Shown here: positions 1-7,123 of the stretch, in pieces
Position numbering within the stretch: position 1 is the stretch's first letter
How the letters are laid out: the number at the start of each line of letters is the position of its first letter
NCBI GenBank assembly: GCA_002422125.1
Contig: DITF01000038.1
Span: 1 to 8,796 of the forward strand
Length of the DNA: 8,796 nucleotides
Direction: 5' to 3'
Origin: a bacterium UBP17_UBA6191
GTDB taxonomy: Bacteria > Muiribacteriota > UBA6191
Made by a program: the position numbers and the translations under genes
Notes under the pieces: generated by a model
Told to the model about the DNA's origin: nothing
The model's database searches: none
Seen by the model: only the letters and a program-made list of their open reading frames with translations

Positions 1-159
1 TATAAAAAGTCGGGAGACATTGACAGGGCCACGCAAAAAAATGCTGAGGTTTTGTCGCTTTTGGAGGCCATGCGCGGGGGAAAAATTTTCCATGAGCATC
101 AGGCAGAGCAGGGCAAGGTTAAAAATTTGTCTGGTCGCTGGGGAGAAAGCGAGTTATGA
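1..159 (+). CDS. C-terminal end of an unidentified protein (5' end outside window)
   Basis: Frame 1 is open from the left edge to a TGA at 157-159 and encodes 52 residues. The piece is hydrophilic and charged, with a short helix-like stretch (AEVLSLLEAMRGGK) and no membrane segment or recognisable motif, so I cannot assign a function. The case that it is real rests on its junction: the stop overlaps the start of the next gene as ATGA, the usual signature of translationally coupled operon genes. The start lies upstream of the window. Since it precedes pilin-like genes it may belong to the same apparatus, but that is inference from position only. The competing longer frame from 20 to 280 runs deep into the next gene and looks like a shadow. 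Confidence 0.5.
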   Translation, partial: YKKSGDIDRATQKNAEVLSLLEAMRGGKIFHEHQAEQGKVKNLSGRWGESEL

Positions 160-2855
160 GATCTCAAAAGGGCAGTATTTTATACCTTGTCACCATCATA
201 TTAAGTGTTTTGATTGCATTGGCCTACATCCTTATGGATATGAGTCGGGACGAAGCCAGGGCGGCCCAATTTGCTTATAGAAACGAGGTTTGTATGAATC
301 TCGCGGAAGCCGTGGTTGAGGAATTTTATGTGAATGCCCAGAGGTTTATGAATTCTGATGATCAGGGGCCGGTAGGGGGAATCTACGAAAAATTGCGTGA
401 AGAAACCAGAGAAGGTTCTGAGATTCCCTTGGAAAAAGGAGTTTCGGATTATCTTGTTCCCGACTCCTTAAAGCTAGCAGCTAGTATTAAAGCGGCAGTG
501 GCTATCAAAGCATCGGTTAGAGATATTAAACAAATTGATATTAACCCAAGTGGGGGAGATAACAATCGGCCCGGTCGTCGCATTAAACCAGACTTAAAGG
601 AAAAGGATGCCGTACTTGAGATTGATGTAAGTGTGGCCTTTGAAGATATGGTGAAACAGATCAGGGTTACCCGCTCGCTTAAAGTTGTGAATACCACTAT
701 GCCGCCTTTAGCTCCTTTTACCATGTTTTTAAACGATCCTTCCTGGCCCTATCTGGCTCACTGGTCTTCTAAAATGGGAGTAAAATATGCGGCTGGGCGC
801 GAGAACGATGATGTGCGCTCTGATGGTCGTTGTACTGATGAATCTCCAACTCAGCACTCTTTAATTCTAGATCATGGTTGGGCTGAGGCTCTTGGTAAAA
901 CCGAAATGACTCTTGAGGACTTAAAAAACGGGTTTGAAAATCATTTGATGGCTGGAAAGGTCCCCCCAGGGCGCGTGTTTGTGAACACTGGAATCATTCC
1001 TTTAACCAATGGAAACATGGAATCAGGCATGTTACAACGGGCATTTTTTAGTGCTGAAACTGAGTTGTTGCCTCCATCCATGAATTTTACTTTAGAAGAT
1101 TTGCGGGGCAATCTGAGTGCTGGGGCTGGGGGGGCCTCTCTTAGTGATCAGGACAAGTTGTTGTTGGAAGTGTTACAGCCCCATAACGGCAAATTGTTTA
1201 CCCGCTATCTGGGACATGGGGCTGAATTAAGACATAATAAGGTTAAAGTGGGTGGCAAGGACAGGGCTGGTTATTTAAGCTATTTTGAGTCTTACAAAAG
1301 TGCTGGAGAGTGGCAGACAGATGATAACAGTAAAAATCCATCCAAGTCAGGCTTGGATTTGTTTGGCCGAGTGGAGTTAAAGCCAGAAGCTATTCGCGTG
1401 GATAATAATGAAGAGGGAGGAATCTTTCAGAGGCTTTGGGACGGGGTGACAGAGGTTACCCGTGATGTTTTAAATGCCTTTGTGGATCAGAATTACAATG
1501 TCAGGATTTCGCCAACTATTGTTTATGGAAAAACTCTTATGTCCTATTACAAGGTCATGGACTATCAGTACACTCGTTCCGAGGAATTTCAATCTGTCTG
1601 GGAAAGAAGAAAAGAAAGGGAAAATGAGGGACAGTCCTGGTGGAGTAGGGCTTGGGACGATATTGCTAGTTCCTTCAGTTCTCTTATCAGTACCTTTCGT
1701 ATTGGCCTTTTAGGTCCCGGCCAGTATCCCATACCGGAATTTCCCGACAGTGTGCTTGAAGGAATCACCGATGCCAATAAAAAGACACCGTTTGATCAGA
1801 GTTCAAAATCCAGGTTTGTTAATTCCGAGGTAGGCTGGTCTGAAGCGACCTTTGAGAATTTTCTTGATTTGCCCAGTGGCTTAAGAACCCCAGCATTTTT
1901 TGAGTACATGCGTGATAACAGAAAATACCAGCAGCAGTTTTTTGAGCAGAATTTTGCCGATAAGGTTCCCGCTGGGGCCATCCTGGCACCATATAACAAC
2001 GCAATTGGAAATTACCTAAAAGAATTTTACAGTGACTCCAAGTTAAGAGAGCTTTTTGTGGATGTGAACAAGGGAGTAACCAAGTTCTCAAGGCATGGGA
2101 TCTTTTTTGACAATGGCTCTGATCAGCAGCTTGAAAATGCCTGGGGCGGGCAGTATAAATCCCTGTTTACCAAACATCTGGAACCAGAATTTGAACTGGC
2201 CAATTTTAATCCATTTTTGTATTACCGAAAGGCCACCGATTACATTTCTTCCATCTATGATTATACTCGTCGCGATAGTGAGAATAAGCCAGTTAATCTT
2301 TTGAAAGAGAAGTACTATAATCAGGATTCCAAACGCTTGGAAATGAATGGGGTTCTTTATATTACTGGAACTGCCATGCCCTTAAAGTTTTCAGATTTTT
2401 TAAATTCCGGGGAACAGATGTTGACCTATAAGGGCAAGGCCATGATCGTGACTTTTGGTGAAGTCATTTTTGATACGGGCTTAAAAAAAGACGGTTATGC
2501 TTTTGATACAGGATTGGGAGCGGCCCAGGGCAAAGACGATTCAGTTTTAACCATAGTGGCTTTAGGCGGAATTCGATTTGTGACAGAACAGCCCATTCAG
2601 GCTACAGTTTATAGTTTTATGTTTCCTCCCAAAGCCTATGCCGAGGAAAATCGCAATAAAGGCTTTCGGTTTCAGTTGCTAGGTACTCTGGGAGCCTCTG
2701 AAATCAAGCTTGAGGATTTGCCTTGTGGTGGTCTAGTGAAGTACGATCCATCTTATTATCTGGATAATTTGGATGATGCCAGCAAAAATTCCTATTACTG
2801 GGCTTCGTTAACCGATGAAATTTCCAAGTTTAGTTGGAAAGTAGGATTGCAGTGA
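156..2855 (+). CDS. Very large PilX/GspK-like minor pilin protein
   Basis: This 899-residue protein begins with a short basic leader (MRSQKG) and a hydrophobic segment at about residues 8-27. A charged stretch follows (RDEARAAQF, then NLAEAVVEE at 49-56), the pattern of PilX/GspK N-termini that insert a helix into a pilus or pseudopilus core. The +5 glutamate of ordinary pilins is absent, as in GspK. Residues 30-180 resemble a pilin headpiece. Residues about 180-720 match nothing I recognise and include a Trp-rich amphipathic stretch near 481-500. Residues about 728-865 show repeated short beta strands (GVLYITGTA, AMIVTFGEVIF, LTIVALGGIRF) ending in LVKYDPSYY, like the beta-helix ends of some PilX-type proteins. 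Typical PilX or GspK proteins are about 150-330 residues. A GGGGAG ribosome site (140-145) precedes the ATG. Pilin-like assignment is fairly secure; a tip or adhesin role is inferred. Confidence 0.75.
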   Translation: MRSQKGSILYLVTIILSVLIALAYILMDMSRDEARAAQFAYRNEVCMNLAEAVVEEFYVNAQRFMNSDDQGPVGGIYEKLREETREGSEIPLEKGVSDYLVPDSLKLAASIKAAVAIKASVRDIKQIDINPSGGDNNRPGRRIKPDLKEKDAVLEIDVSVAFEDMVKQIRVTRSLKVVNTTMPPLAPFTMFLNDPSWPYLAHWSSKMGVKYAAGRENDDVRSDGRCTDESPTQHSLILDHGWAEALGKTEMTLEDLKNGFENHLMAGKVPPGRVFVNTGIIPLTNGNMESGMLQRAFFSAETELLPPSMNFTLEDLRGNLSAGAGGASLSDQDKLLLEVLQPHNGKLFTRYLGHGAELRHNKVKVGGKDRAGYLSYFESYKSAGEWQTDDNSKNPSKSGLDLFGRVELKPEAIRVDNNEEGGIFQRLWDGVTEVTRDVLNAFVDQNYNVRISPTIVYGKTLMSYYKVMDYQYTRSEEFQSVWERRKERENEGQSWWSRAWDDIASSFSSLISTFRIGLLGPGQYPIPEFPDSVLEGITDANKKTPFDQSSKSRFVNSEVGWSEATFENFLDLPSGLRTPAFFEYMRDNRKYQQQFFEQNFADKVPAGAILAPYNNAIGNYLKEFYSDSKLRELFVDVNKGVTKFSRHGIFFDNGSDQQLENAWGGQYKSLFTKHLEPEFELANFNPFLYYRKATDYISSIYDYTRRDSENKPVNLLKEKYYNQDSKRLEMNGVLYITGTAMPLKFSDFLNSGEQMLTYKGKAMIVTFGEVIFDTGLKKDGYAFDTGLGAAQGKDDSVLTIVALGGIRFVTEQPIQATVYSFMFPPKAYAEENRNKGFRFQLLGTLGASEIKLEDLPCGGLVKYDPSYYLDNLDDASKNSYYWASLTDEISKFSWKVGLQ
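2842..2846 (+). promoter_or_regulatory. Ribosome binding site deciding a GTG start
   Basis: TAGGA lies five bases before the GTG at 2852, inside the end of the preceding gene. It favours that GTG over the in-frame TTG at 2834, which has no comparable site at a usable distance. The GTG start gives the normal very short prepilin leader MKKG. Confidence 0.55.
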
Positions 2856-3313
2856 AAAAAGGTTTTACCTTAATTGAAATTTTAGCCACCATCACCATAG
2901 CTACATTGCTTGTAACTCCCATATTGCGGCTGATGGACTCCGGTACAAAAGGGGTATATAAGGGAGCGGAACGCACTACCGCCATTTTAGCTGCCGCTGA
3001 TCTGATCGAGGCCATTCGCGGTGTTGAATTTGCGGTTATTCCACCAAGACCACCGGATCAGTATTACAGTGTTCCTGAGATTCGCGCTCTGGTCGCTCAA
3101 AATCTAAGACGAAATCTACCGTTTTTTAATCAGTATGAAGATAAATTTTTAATCGGTGTAGCCATCAGTGAAATTCGTCCTGAAAATGATCGCAACCCGG
3201 CTATACCTTCAAAACTACGGTTGGTGGCCATTCAGGTTATGTGGAAAAATGTCATGGGTGCTGAGGAGTCCATATCCGTAAGCTCCATGATTACAGATAG
3301 CAGGGCAGATTAG
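2852..3313 (+). CDS. Type IV prepilin-like protein, PilV/GspI type
   Basis: The 153-residue product starts with a four-residue leader and the textbook prepilin peptidase site MKKG|FTLIE, with Glu at mature position 5. A hydrophobic helix runs to about residue 26. The end of the protein (LRLVAIQVMWKNVMGAEESISV) resembles the late beta strands of PilV/GspI minor pilins, in which a V-x-V-x-W strand precedes the last strand; this assignment is weaker than the pilin call. I chose the GTG start at 2852, which overlaps the upstream stop as GTGA and has a good ribosome site. The alternative TTG at 2834 would add six residues to the leader. The next gene follows with no spacing. The product is expected to be processed and N-methylated by a prepilin peptidase encoded elsewhere, then assembled from the inner membrane. 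Confidence 0.85.
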   Translation: MKKGFTLIEILATITIATLLVTPILRLMDSGTKGVYKGAERTTAILAAADLIEAIRGVEFAVIPPRPPDQYYSVPEIRALVAQNLRRNLPFFNQYEDKFLIGVAISEIRPENDRNPAIPSKLRLVAIQVMWKNVMGAEESISVSSMITDSRAD

Positions 3314-3904
3314 ATGAGAAGCAAAAGAGGCGCGTTTACCCTGATTGAAATGCTGATCGCCTTTGCAATTGCCATGTTTATTTTAAGTGTTTTTTATCTG
3401 ATGTATGGTACTTACCAAAATCGATTGATCAAGGTTATTCAAAAATCTCAGGGCCAGCAGGCCGTAAGGCTTTTGAGCACTAAAATTCGTCAGGAACTCA
3501 AATCTGCCATTGGTGTGGTGATTCCTAAAAGTAATACCCGAACAGAGGCAATTCGTATTCTGATGGGCGAGCAGTTTGGACACCAGAATTATTCCGTCGA
3601 GTACAGTTATGTCAGAGAGAAAAAAGCCATTGAATTTATCGAGCGAGATGGAGATCGTGTGATTCGTCAGGGAATTTTTCTGGGGGGTCAAACTCAGATT
3701 CTGGGCTTTTTAACCGGCTCCAATCAGGTAGATCAACAGATTCTGACGCAAAAACACCGCATAGATATAACCATAGAATATTATGATACGGTGCAGGTTA
3801 AAACAGTGGGCGGAAAGCAGGAAATTCGCCCCATGGTGGCTTTGATTACGGTGTATCCCCGCTATACCAATATGCTTTTGAGGATTGATGTACCACAGAC
3901 CTGA
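3314..3904 (+). CDS. Type IV prepilin-like protein, PilW/GspJ type
   Basis: The 196-residue product has a basic leader and prepilin motif, MRSKRGAFTLIEML, followed by a hydrophobic helix to about residue 29. An alanine sits between the usual Gly and Phe. Cleavage therefore occurs either after Gly, placing Glu at +6, or after Ala, keeping Glu at +5; the latter is common in AFTLIE-type pilins. The long helix continuing into QGQQAVRLLSTKIRQELKSA and the strand-rich remainder suit PilW/GspJ. The ATG directly abuts the upstream TAG, with AGGG at 3302-3305 eight bases before it. With the two preceding genes it completes a set resembling GspI-GspJ-GspK or PilV-PilW-PilX, which in known systems forms the tip or priming complex. 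The exact subtype is inferred. Confidence 0.85.
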   Translation: MRSKRGAFTLIEMLIAFAIAMFILSVFYLMYGTYQNRLIKVIQKSQGQQAVRLLSTKIRQELKSAIGVVIPKSNTRTEAIRILMGEQFGHQNYSVEYSYVREKKAIEFIERDGDRVIRQGIFLGGQTQILGFLTGSNQVDQQILTQKHRIDITIEYYDTVQVKTVGGKQEIRPMVALITVYPRYTNMLLRIDVPQT

Positions 3905-3908
3905 GGTG
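3903..3908 (+). promoter_or_regulatory. Ribosome binding site overlapping the upstream stop
   Basis: GAGGTG stands five bases before the reductase ATG and shares bases with the TGA (3902-3904) of the prepilin gene. It is the strongest Shine-Dalgarno match in the window and ties reductase translation closely to the pilin operon transcript. Confidence 0.6.
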
Positions 3909-3913
3909 ATAAG

Positions 3914-4807
3914 ATGAGTGATTTGTATAATGCAACGGTCTTATCTGTAAGATATCCCCAAAAAAATTTAATGATTTTTCGGGTCAAACCTGACAAAAAA
4001 ATTCCCCCCTTTAAACCTGGGCAGTATTTTACTTTGGGTTTAGGCTATTGGGAGCCTCGCATCTTGGGATCGGGCACGGAAGTTTTAAAAGAAGGTCAGG
4101 AAACCAGACTTTGCAAAAGACCATATTCATTGTCTGATCCAATTTTGATGGACTCAAAGCTCATAAAATCTGATACCGAATGGTTGGAATTTTATGTGGC
4201 ACTGGTTGAACCAAGTGAAGATAATCCGGCCCCGGCTTTGACTCCAAGACTGTTTTGCCTCAAGGGTGGAGAAAGGATATTTATCTCAGAAAAGGCCATG
4301 GGGCACTATACCTTGGATTTGTTGGATGGGGTTTTCCCCAAACAGCTTTTGTTTGCATCCACAGGGACTGGGGAAGCTCCGCATAATGCTATGATTCGCT
4401 GGCTTTTGTTAAACGGATACAAGGGTAAAATCTTAAATGTTACCTGTAGCCGCAGGCAGGGGGATCATTGTTATCTTGAGGTACACCAAGAACTAGAGAA
4501 GATGTTTTTGGGATACAGAGCATTGGCTTTATCAACTCGGGAAGCCAAGCAAAAAAAACTCTATATTCAGGATTTAATCGCAGAGAATTTACTCAAGGAT
4601 ATGGTTGATTTTGAGCTTGATCCGGAATCTACCCATGTATTTTTGTGTGGAAATCCTGCTATGGTAGGCGCACCAAAAAAGAATCGGGAATCAGGACAAT
4701 GGGAGTGGGCCATCAGTGGTGGAGTGGTCGAGATGCTTGTAAAGAAGGGCTTTGTTGTCGATGAACCTAAGAAGCATGGCAATATTCACTTCGAGAACTA
4801 TTGGTGA
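3914..4807 (+). CDS. Ferredoxin-NADP(+) reductase family flavoprotein
   Basis: The 297-residue protein should move electrons between NADP(H) and ferredoxin or flavodoxin in the cytoplasm using FAD. The N-terminal FAD-binding barrel contains KPGQYFTLGLG (34-44) and the flavin motif RPYSLSDP (69-76). The NADP-binding half contains STGTGEAPHNAMI (149-161), CSRRQGDHCYL (178-188), which in relatives contacts the NADP phosphate region, and the nicotinamide-site motif LCGNPAMVGAP (244-254). It ends in GNIHFENYW, with a terminal aromatic residue that can stack on the flavin. GEAP in place of GIAP, the GAP extension and the GNIHxExYW tail fit the FNR form I associate with Planctomycetes-like and some deltaproteobacterial genomes. 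Length is normal and no key motif is missing. It lies nine bases after a prepilin gene; a functional link to pili is not shown. Confidence 0.93.
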   Translation: MSDLYNATVLSVRYPQKNLMIFRVKPDKKIPPFKPGQYFTLGLGYWEPRILGSGTEVLKEGQETRLCKRPYSLSDPILMDSKLIKSDTEWLEFYVALVEPSEDNPAPALTPRLFCLKGGERIFISEKAMGHYTLDLLDGVFPKQLLFASTGTGEAPHNAMIRWLLLNGYKGKILNVTCSRRQGDHCYLEVHQELEKMFLGYRALALSTREAKQKKLYIQDLIAENLLKDMVDFELDPESTHVFLCGNPAMVGAPKKNRESGQWEWAISGGVVEMLVKKGFVVDEPKKHGNIHFENYW

Positions 4808-4829
4808 GAAACTATTAGAAAAACCGTTA

Positions 4830-5390
4830 ATGGACTGGGAGGCTGCGGTTTTATATGGCCTTAATCCCTTGTGTCCACCCACGATTCTGGAATCACTGGT
4901 CTTATTGGACATTCCCTACTGGGACTCTGGGCGAGAAGTTCGCACCGGACAACTGGTAATCCATCGGGATCTGGTGGCTGAAGTGATTTTCCTCTTTGAT
5001 TTGATGCTCAAACTGGAATTTCCCATTGCCATGATGCGACCAGTGTCGGATCCAATCTTTTTTTTAGATGGTAGGCCAAGTGATGCGCTTTTAATGAGTA
5101 AGAATAATACCAGCGGGTTTCATTATCGAAACATAGCCGGGAGTACCCGTCTGTCTTGGCACGCTTATGGCAGAGCCGTGGATATAAATCCGCTGTGGAA
5201 CCCCTGTGTCACAGCTTCTGGTATTGAGCCGAGTGAGGGAAGATATGATACAAGTATTCCAGGAACTTTTTTTGAAAATCATCCCGTAGTTCAGGCATTT
5301 TTGGATGCTGGCTGGATCTGGGGTGGAAAATGGAAACAAATTCAGGACTATCATCATTTTGAAAAGCCCCTGCAACAAACGCCGTTCTAG
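4830..5390 (+). CDS. M15 family zinc peptidase (peptidoglycan peptidase-like)
   Basis: From the ATG at 4830 the product has 186 residues. It matches the M15 group that includes L-alanyl-D-glutamate and D,D-peptidases of cell-wall peptides. Zinc ligands are visible as HAYGRAVD (His111, Asp118) and DYHHFEK (His176, with Asp173 as probable catalytic base). Flanking family signatures are TGQLVIH (39-45), NNTSGFHYRNIAG (92-104), DINPLWNP (118-125) and GWIWGGKW (161-168). Length and motif order are complete, so it should be active. The start is uncertain: in-frame ATGs at 4761 and 4776 and a TTG at 4752 lie inside the reductase gene. The 4830 start retains the whole family domain without overlap but has only a weak ribosome site. 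No start gives a signal peptide, which is odd for an enzyme acting on the wall. Confidence 0.88.
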   Translation: MDWEAAVLYGLNPLCPPTILESLVLLDIPYWDSGREVRTGQLVIHRDLVAEVIFLFDLMLKLEFPIAMMRPVSDPIFFLDGRPSDALLMSKNNTSGFHYRNIAGSTRLSWHAYGRAVDINPLWNPCVTASGIEPSEGRYDTSIPGTFFENHPVVQAFLDAGWIWGGKWKQIQDYHHFEKPLQQTPF

Positions 5391-5398
5391 GTTATACT
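5370..5398 (+). promoter_or_regulatory. Possible sigma-70-like promoter before the HEAT-repeat gene
   Basis: TATACT (5393-5398) is a near-consensus -10 box. A poor -35 candidate, CTGCAA (5370-5375), lies 17 bases upstream, inside the end of the peptidase gene. A start near 5405 would leave a leader of about 15 bases containing the AGGA ribosome site at 5407-5410. The 29-base gap here is among the larger ones on the forward strand, so a new transcript is plausible but unproven. Confidence 0.3.
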
Positions 5399-5419
5399 AA
5401 TAAATCAGGAACCCCAAAA

Positions 5420-6454
5420 ATGAGAAGTGATTTTGAAAAATATAAGGTTGGTAGCTTAGAGGAAGTGCCGGAGAAAATCCAATTCCTCGAAGATTTTGTA
5501 TCCGCTCAAAAGGGCCCTGGACCAGATCCAATACGCTTTTCCAGATTTTTATTCACAGAAATGCTGGAATCAGAATACGAGGCATGGACCACCCACTGTC
5601 ACAGGATATTGCTGCAAACCGTGGCTTCAGGAAGCGTTTGTAGCGATGATTTTTTTGAAGAGTCTTCTTTAGCCTGGGAGCTGATTGCCGATCGTAACCC
5701 AGATCAGAAACTGATGCTTCTGGATCTATGTTTGGATTGGATTAAACCAGAACACAGTGCCATTTATGAATGGCTTGAGAGCCAGATTGACTCAAGGGAC
5801 TCACGCATTCGCTCAGCCTGTCGCAAACGGTTGGATGTTTTAGACCAGAGGCGAGAATTGGAAGGGGATGCCTCAGGGCTTCTTGGGGCCCTTGAGCTGG
5901 ATACATTTATGGAAATGTCATCCAAATCCAAACTGCGCTGGTTAGCAGGAGTTGAAAATCAAAGGGACAGGGCCGAATCCTTGGTGAAATGGGGACTTCA
6001 GGCTTTAGCCATAGAAGAGGATCGTTTTGTTTTATCTAGATTAGCTAGATTGTTACCCTTGGTCTTTCATGAGCGATTAGGTGAGAAATCCCGTGTACCA
6101 ATGTTGGTGCATGGATTGATGGAACACGAGGATGCCCGGGTTCGTTCCAATACTTTAGAAGGACTTTGGAGATGGGCGTCTACGGATACATATCGACACA
6201 TGATTTTAAGCATGGCTCAGTCCGCCCTCAGGGATAGTGATCCTCGGGTGCGCACAGGTGCAGCCAAGCTTCTATATTCTCAGGATGACAAACGAGCCCT
6301 GCAGTTAATTCATGAGATGGTTAAGCAGGTTTCTAATCTTGAGGAATTAAACAGTATTCGATGGTTGTTACAGTCTGTAAGATCAGAGGAGTTGTACCAG
6401 GCCGATCTGGAAGCTGCCCAGGTAAGACTTCAGGCAGAATTGGCGGTATCCTGA
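5420..6454 (+). CDS. HEAT-repeat protein of unknown function
   Basis: The 344-residue protein is almost entirely helical and lacks a signal peptide or membrane segment, so it is probably cytoplasmic. Degenerate HEAT-like units with the D-x-x-V-R-x-x-A-x-x-x-L pattern appear at about 127-138 (DSRIRSACRKRL), 238-249 (DARVRSNTLEGL) and 274-285 (DPRVRTGAAKLL), and a weaker one near 201-212. Such solenoids usually serve as protein-binding scaffolds. The first 120 residues show no recognisable domain. The ATG at 5420 has AGGA nine bases upstream. Its stop overlaps the start of the zinc-ribbon gene as TGATG, so the two proteins are likely made together and may act together. No enzymatic motif is visible and the binding partner is unknown. 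Confidence 0.8.
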   Translation: MRSDFEKYKVGSLEEVPEKIQFLEDFVSAQKGPGPDPIRFSRFLFTEMLESEYEAWTTHCHRILLQTVASGSVCSDDFFEESSLAWELIADRNPDQKLMLLDLCLDWIKPEHSAIYEWLESQIDSRDSRIRSACRKRLDVLDQRRELEGDASGLLGALELDTFMEMSSKSKLRWLAGVENQRDRAESLVKWGLQALAIEEDRFVLSRLARLLPLVFHERLGEKSRVPMLVHGLMEHEDARVRSNTLEGLWRWASTDTYRHMILSMAQSALRDSDPRVRTGAAKLLYSQDDKRALQLIHEMVKQVSNLEELNSIRWLLQSVRSEELYQADLEAAQVRLQAELAVS

Positions 6455-7038
6455 TGAAAATAATTTTGAGTTCCATCAGTTTATTCTTTTTACTTTCCTC
6501 GCAGATTTTTTCCATGTATTGCCCCTATTGTGGCACAAAAAATGAGGATTCCTACAGCTTCTGTTATTCCTGTGGCAATCAACTTCCCAAGGCTTCGGTA
6601 ACCCCCGTTTCCAAACCCAGTCGAGCCTTTATAGAATCACCGGCCCGCAAATCCACAAGCAATATTCCAACTCATGGAAGACCAGCACCAAAGGGTATTT
6701 TTTCGGCTCCATCCAGTGGTCCCAATGCTGTAAGTACGGCCCACTTTATGCAGGGTCTTAGGCAAATGATGGGTTCTGATTCTGTAGGCACACTTTTAAA
6801 TCTACAGGGACAGAATATTGATTCGTCCCAACTTATGGAACTTAATCAGAACCCACAGGTTCAGCAGTTAATGCAGCAGATGAAAAGCACAGATTTTCAA
6901 CAGCAGTTGCTTGAGGGCCTAAGAATGCTTGCACCATCGTCTAACAATTCCAGTGGCATGGAATCCCAGATTAAGCAGATGGAGGGCTTGTTTCAGATGT
7001 TAAACTCCGCAGGCTCACAAAACCTGTTTCAACCTTAA
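6454..7038 (+). CDS. Signal-peptide-bearing zinc-ribbon protein with Gln/Met-rich tail
   Basis: From the ATG at 6454 the product has 194 residues. Residues 1-20 (MKIILSSISLFFLLSSQIFS) form a signal peptide or membrane anchor. A zinc ribbon follows at once, CPYC at 23-26 and CYSC at 37-40, with ten residues between the pairs. A Pro/Ser/Lys-rich linker covers about 46-95. The tail (about 97-185) is rich in Gln, Met and Leu (for example NPQVQQLMQQM) and may form amphipathic helices loosely like STI1 or ubiquilin repeats; that resemblance is weak. The TGATG overlap with the HEAT gene supports this start. An internal ATG at 6514 would begin exactly at the ribbon, as cytosolic zinc-ribbon proteins do, but the bases before it are pyrimidine-rich with no ribosome site. 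Upstream codons from 6361 overlap the HEAT gene and are not needed. Function unknown. Confidence 0.75.
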   Translation: MKIILSSISLFFLLSSQIFSMYCPYCGTKNEDSYSFCYSCGNQLPKASVTPVSKPSRAFIESPARKSTSNIPTHGRPAPKGIFSAPSSGPNAVSTAHFMQGLRQMMGSDSVGTLLNLQGQNIDSSQLMELNQNPQVQQLMQQMKSTDFQQQLLEGLRMLAPSSNNSSGMESQIKQMEGLFQMLNSAGSQNLFQP

Positions 7039-7123
7039 AGAACTTGTTTCAGGTACTCATGAAAGCTTTTTGATTCTTGCCTCCCATCTGTCGTTTCCGG
7101 CTATGGTTGCCGAGTGTATGGGC

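Noticed and set aside
20..280. 86-residue open frame starting before the large pilin gene
   Set aside because: It overlaps both the coupled upstream frame and the start of the large gene, and its product has no recognisable motif; it looks like a shadow.
449..724. Reverse-strand open frame inside the large pilin gene
   Set aside because: It is fully antisense to a well-supported gene, with low-complexity Ser/Thr/Leu content and no start signal or family match.
3383..3691. 102-residue reverse-strand frame inside the PilW/GspJ-like gene
   Set aside because: It is antisense to a clear prepilin gene and shows no motif.
6987..7052. Repeated decamer CTTGTTTCAG (6987-6996 and 7043-7052) and a near copy at 7023-7032
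   Set aside because: Two copies are explained by repeated Leu-Phe-Gln codons at the gene end. They are too short and irregular for a repeat element, and the CCTG/CAGG pairing has a TTT/TTT mismatch, so it is not a terminator.
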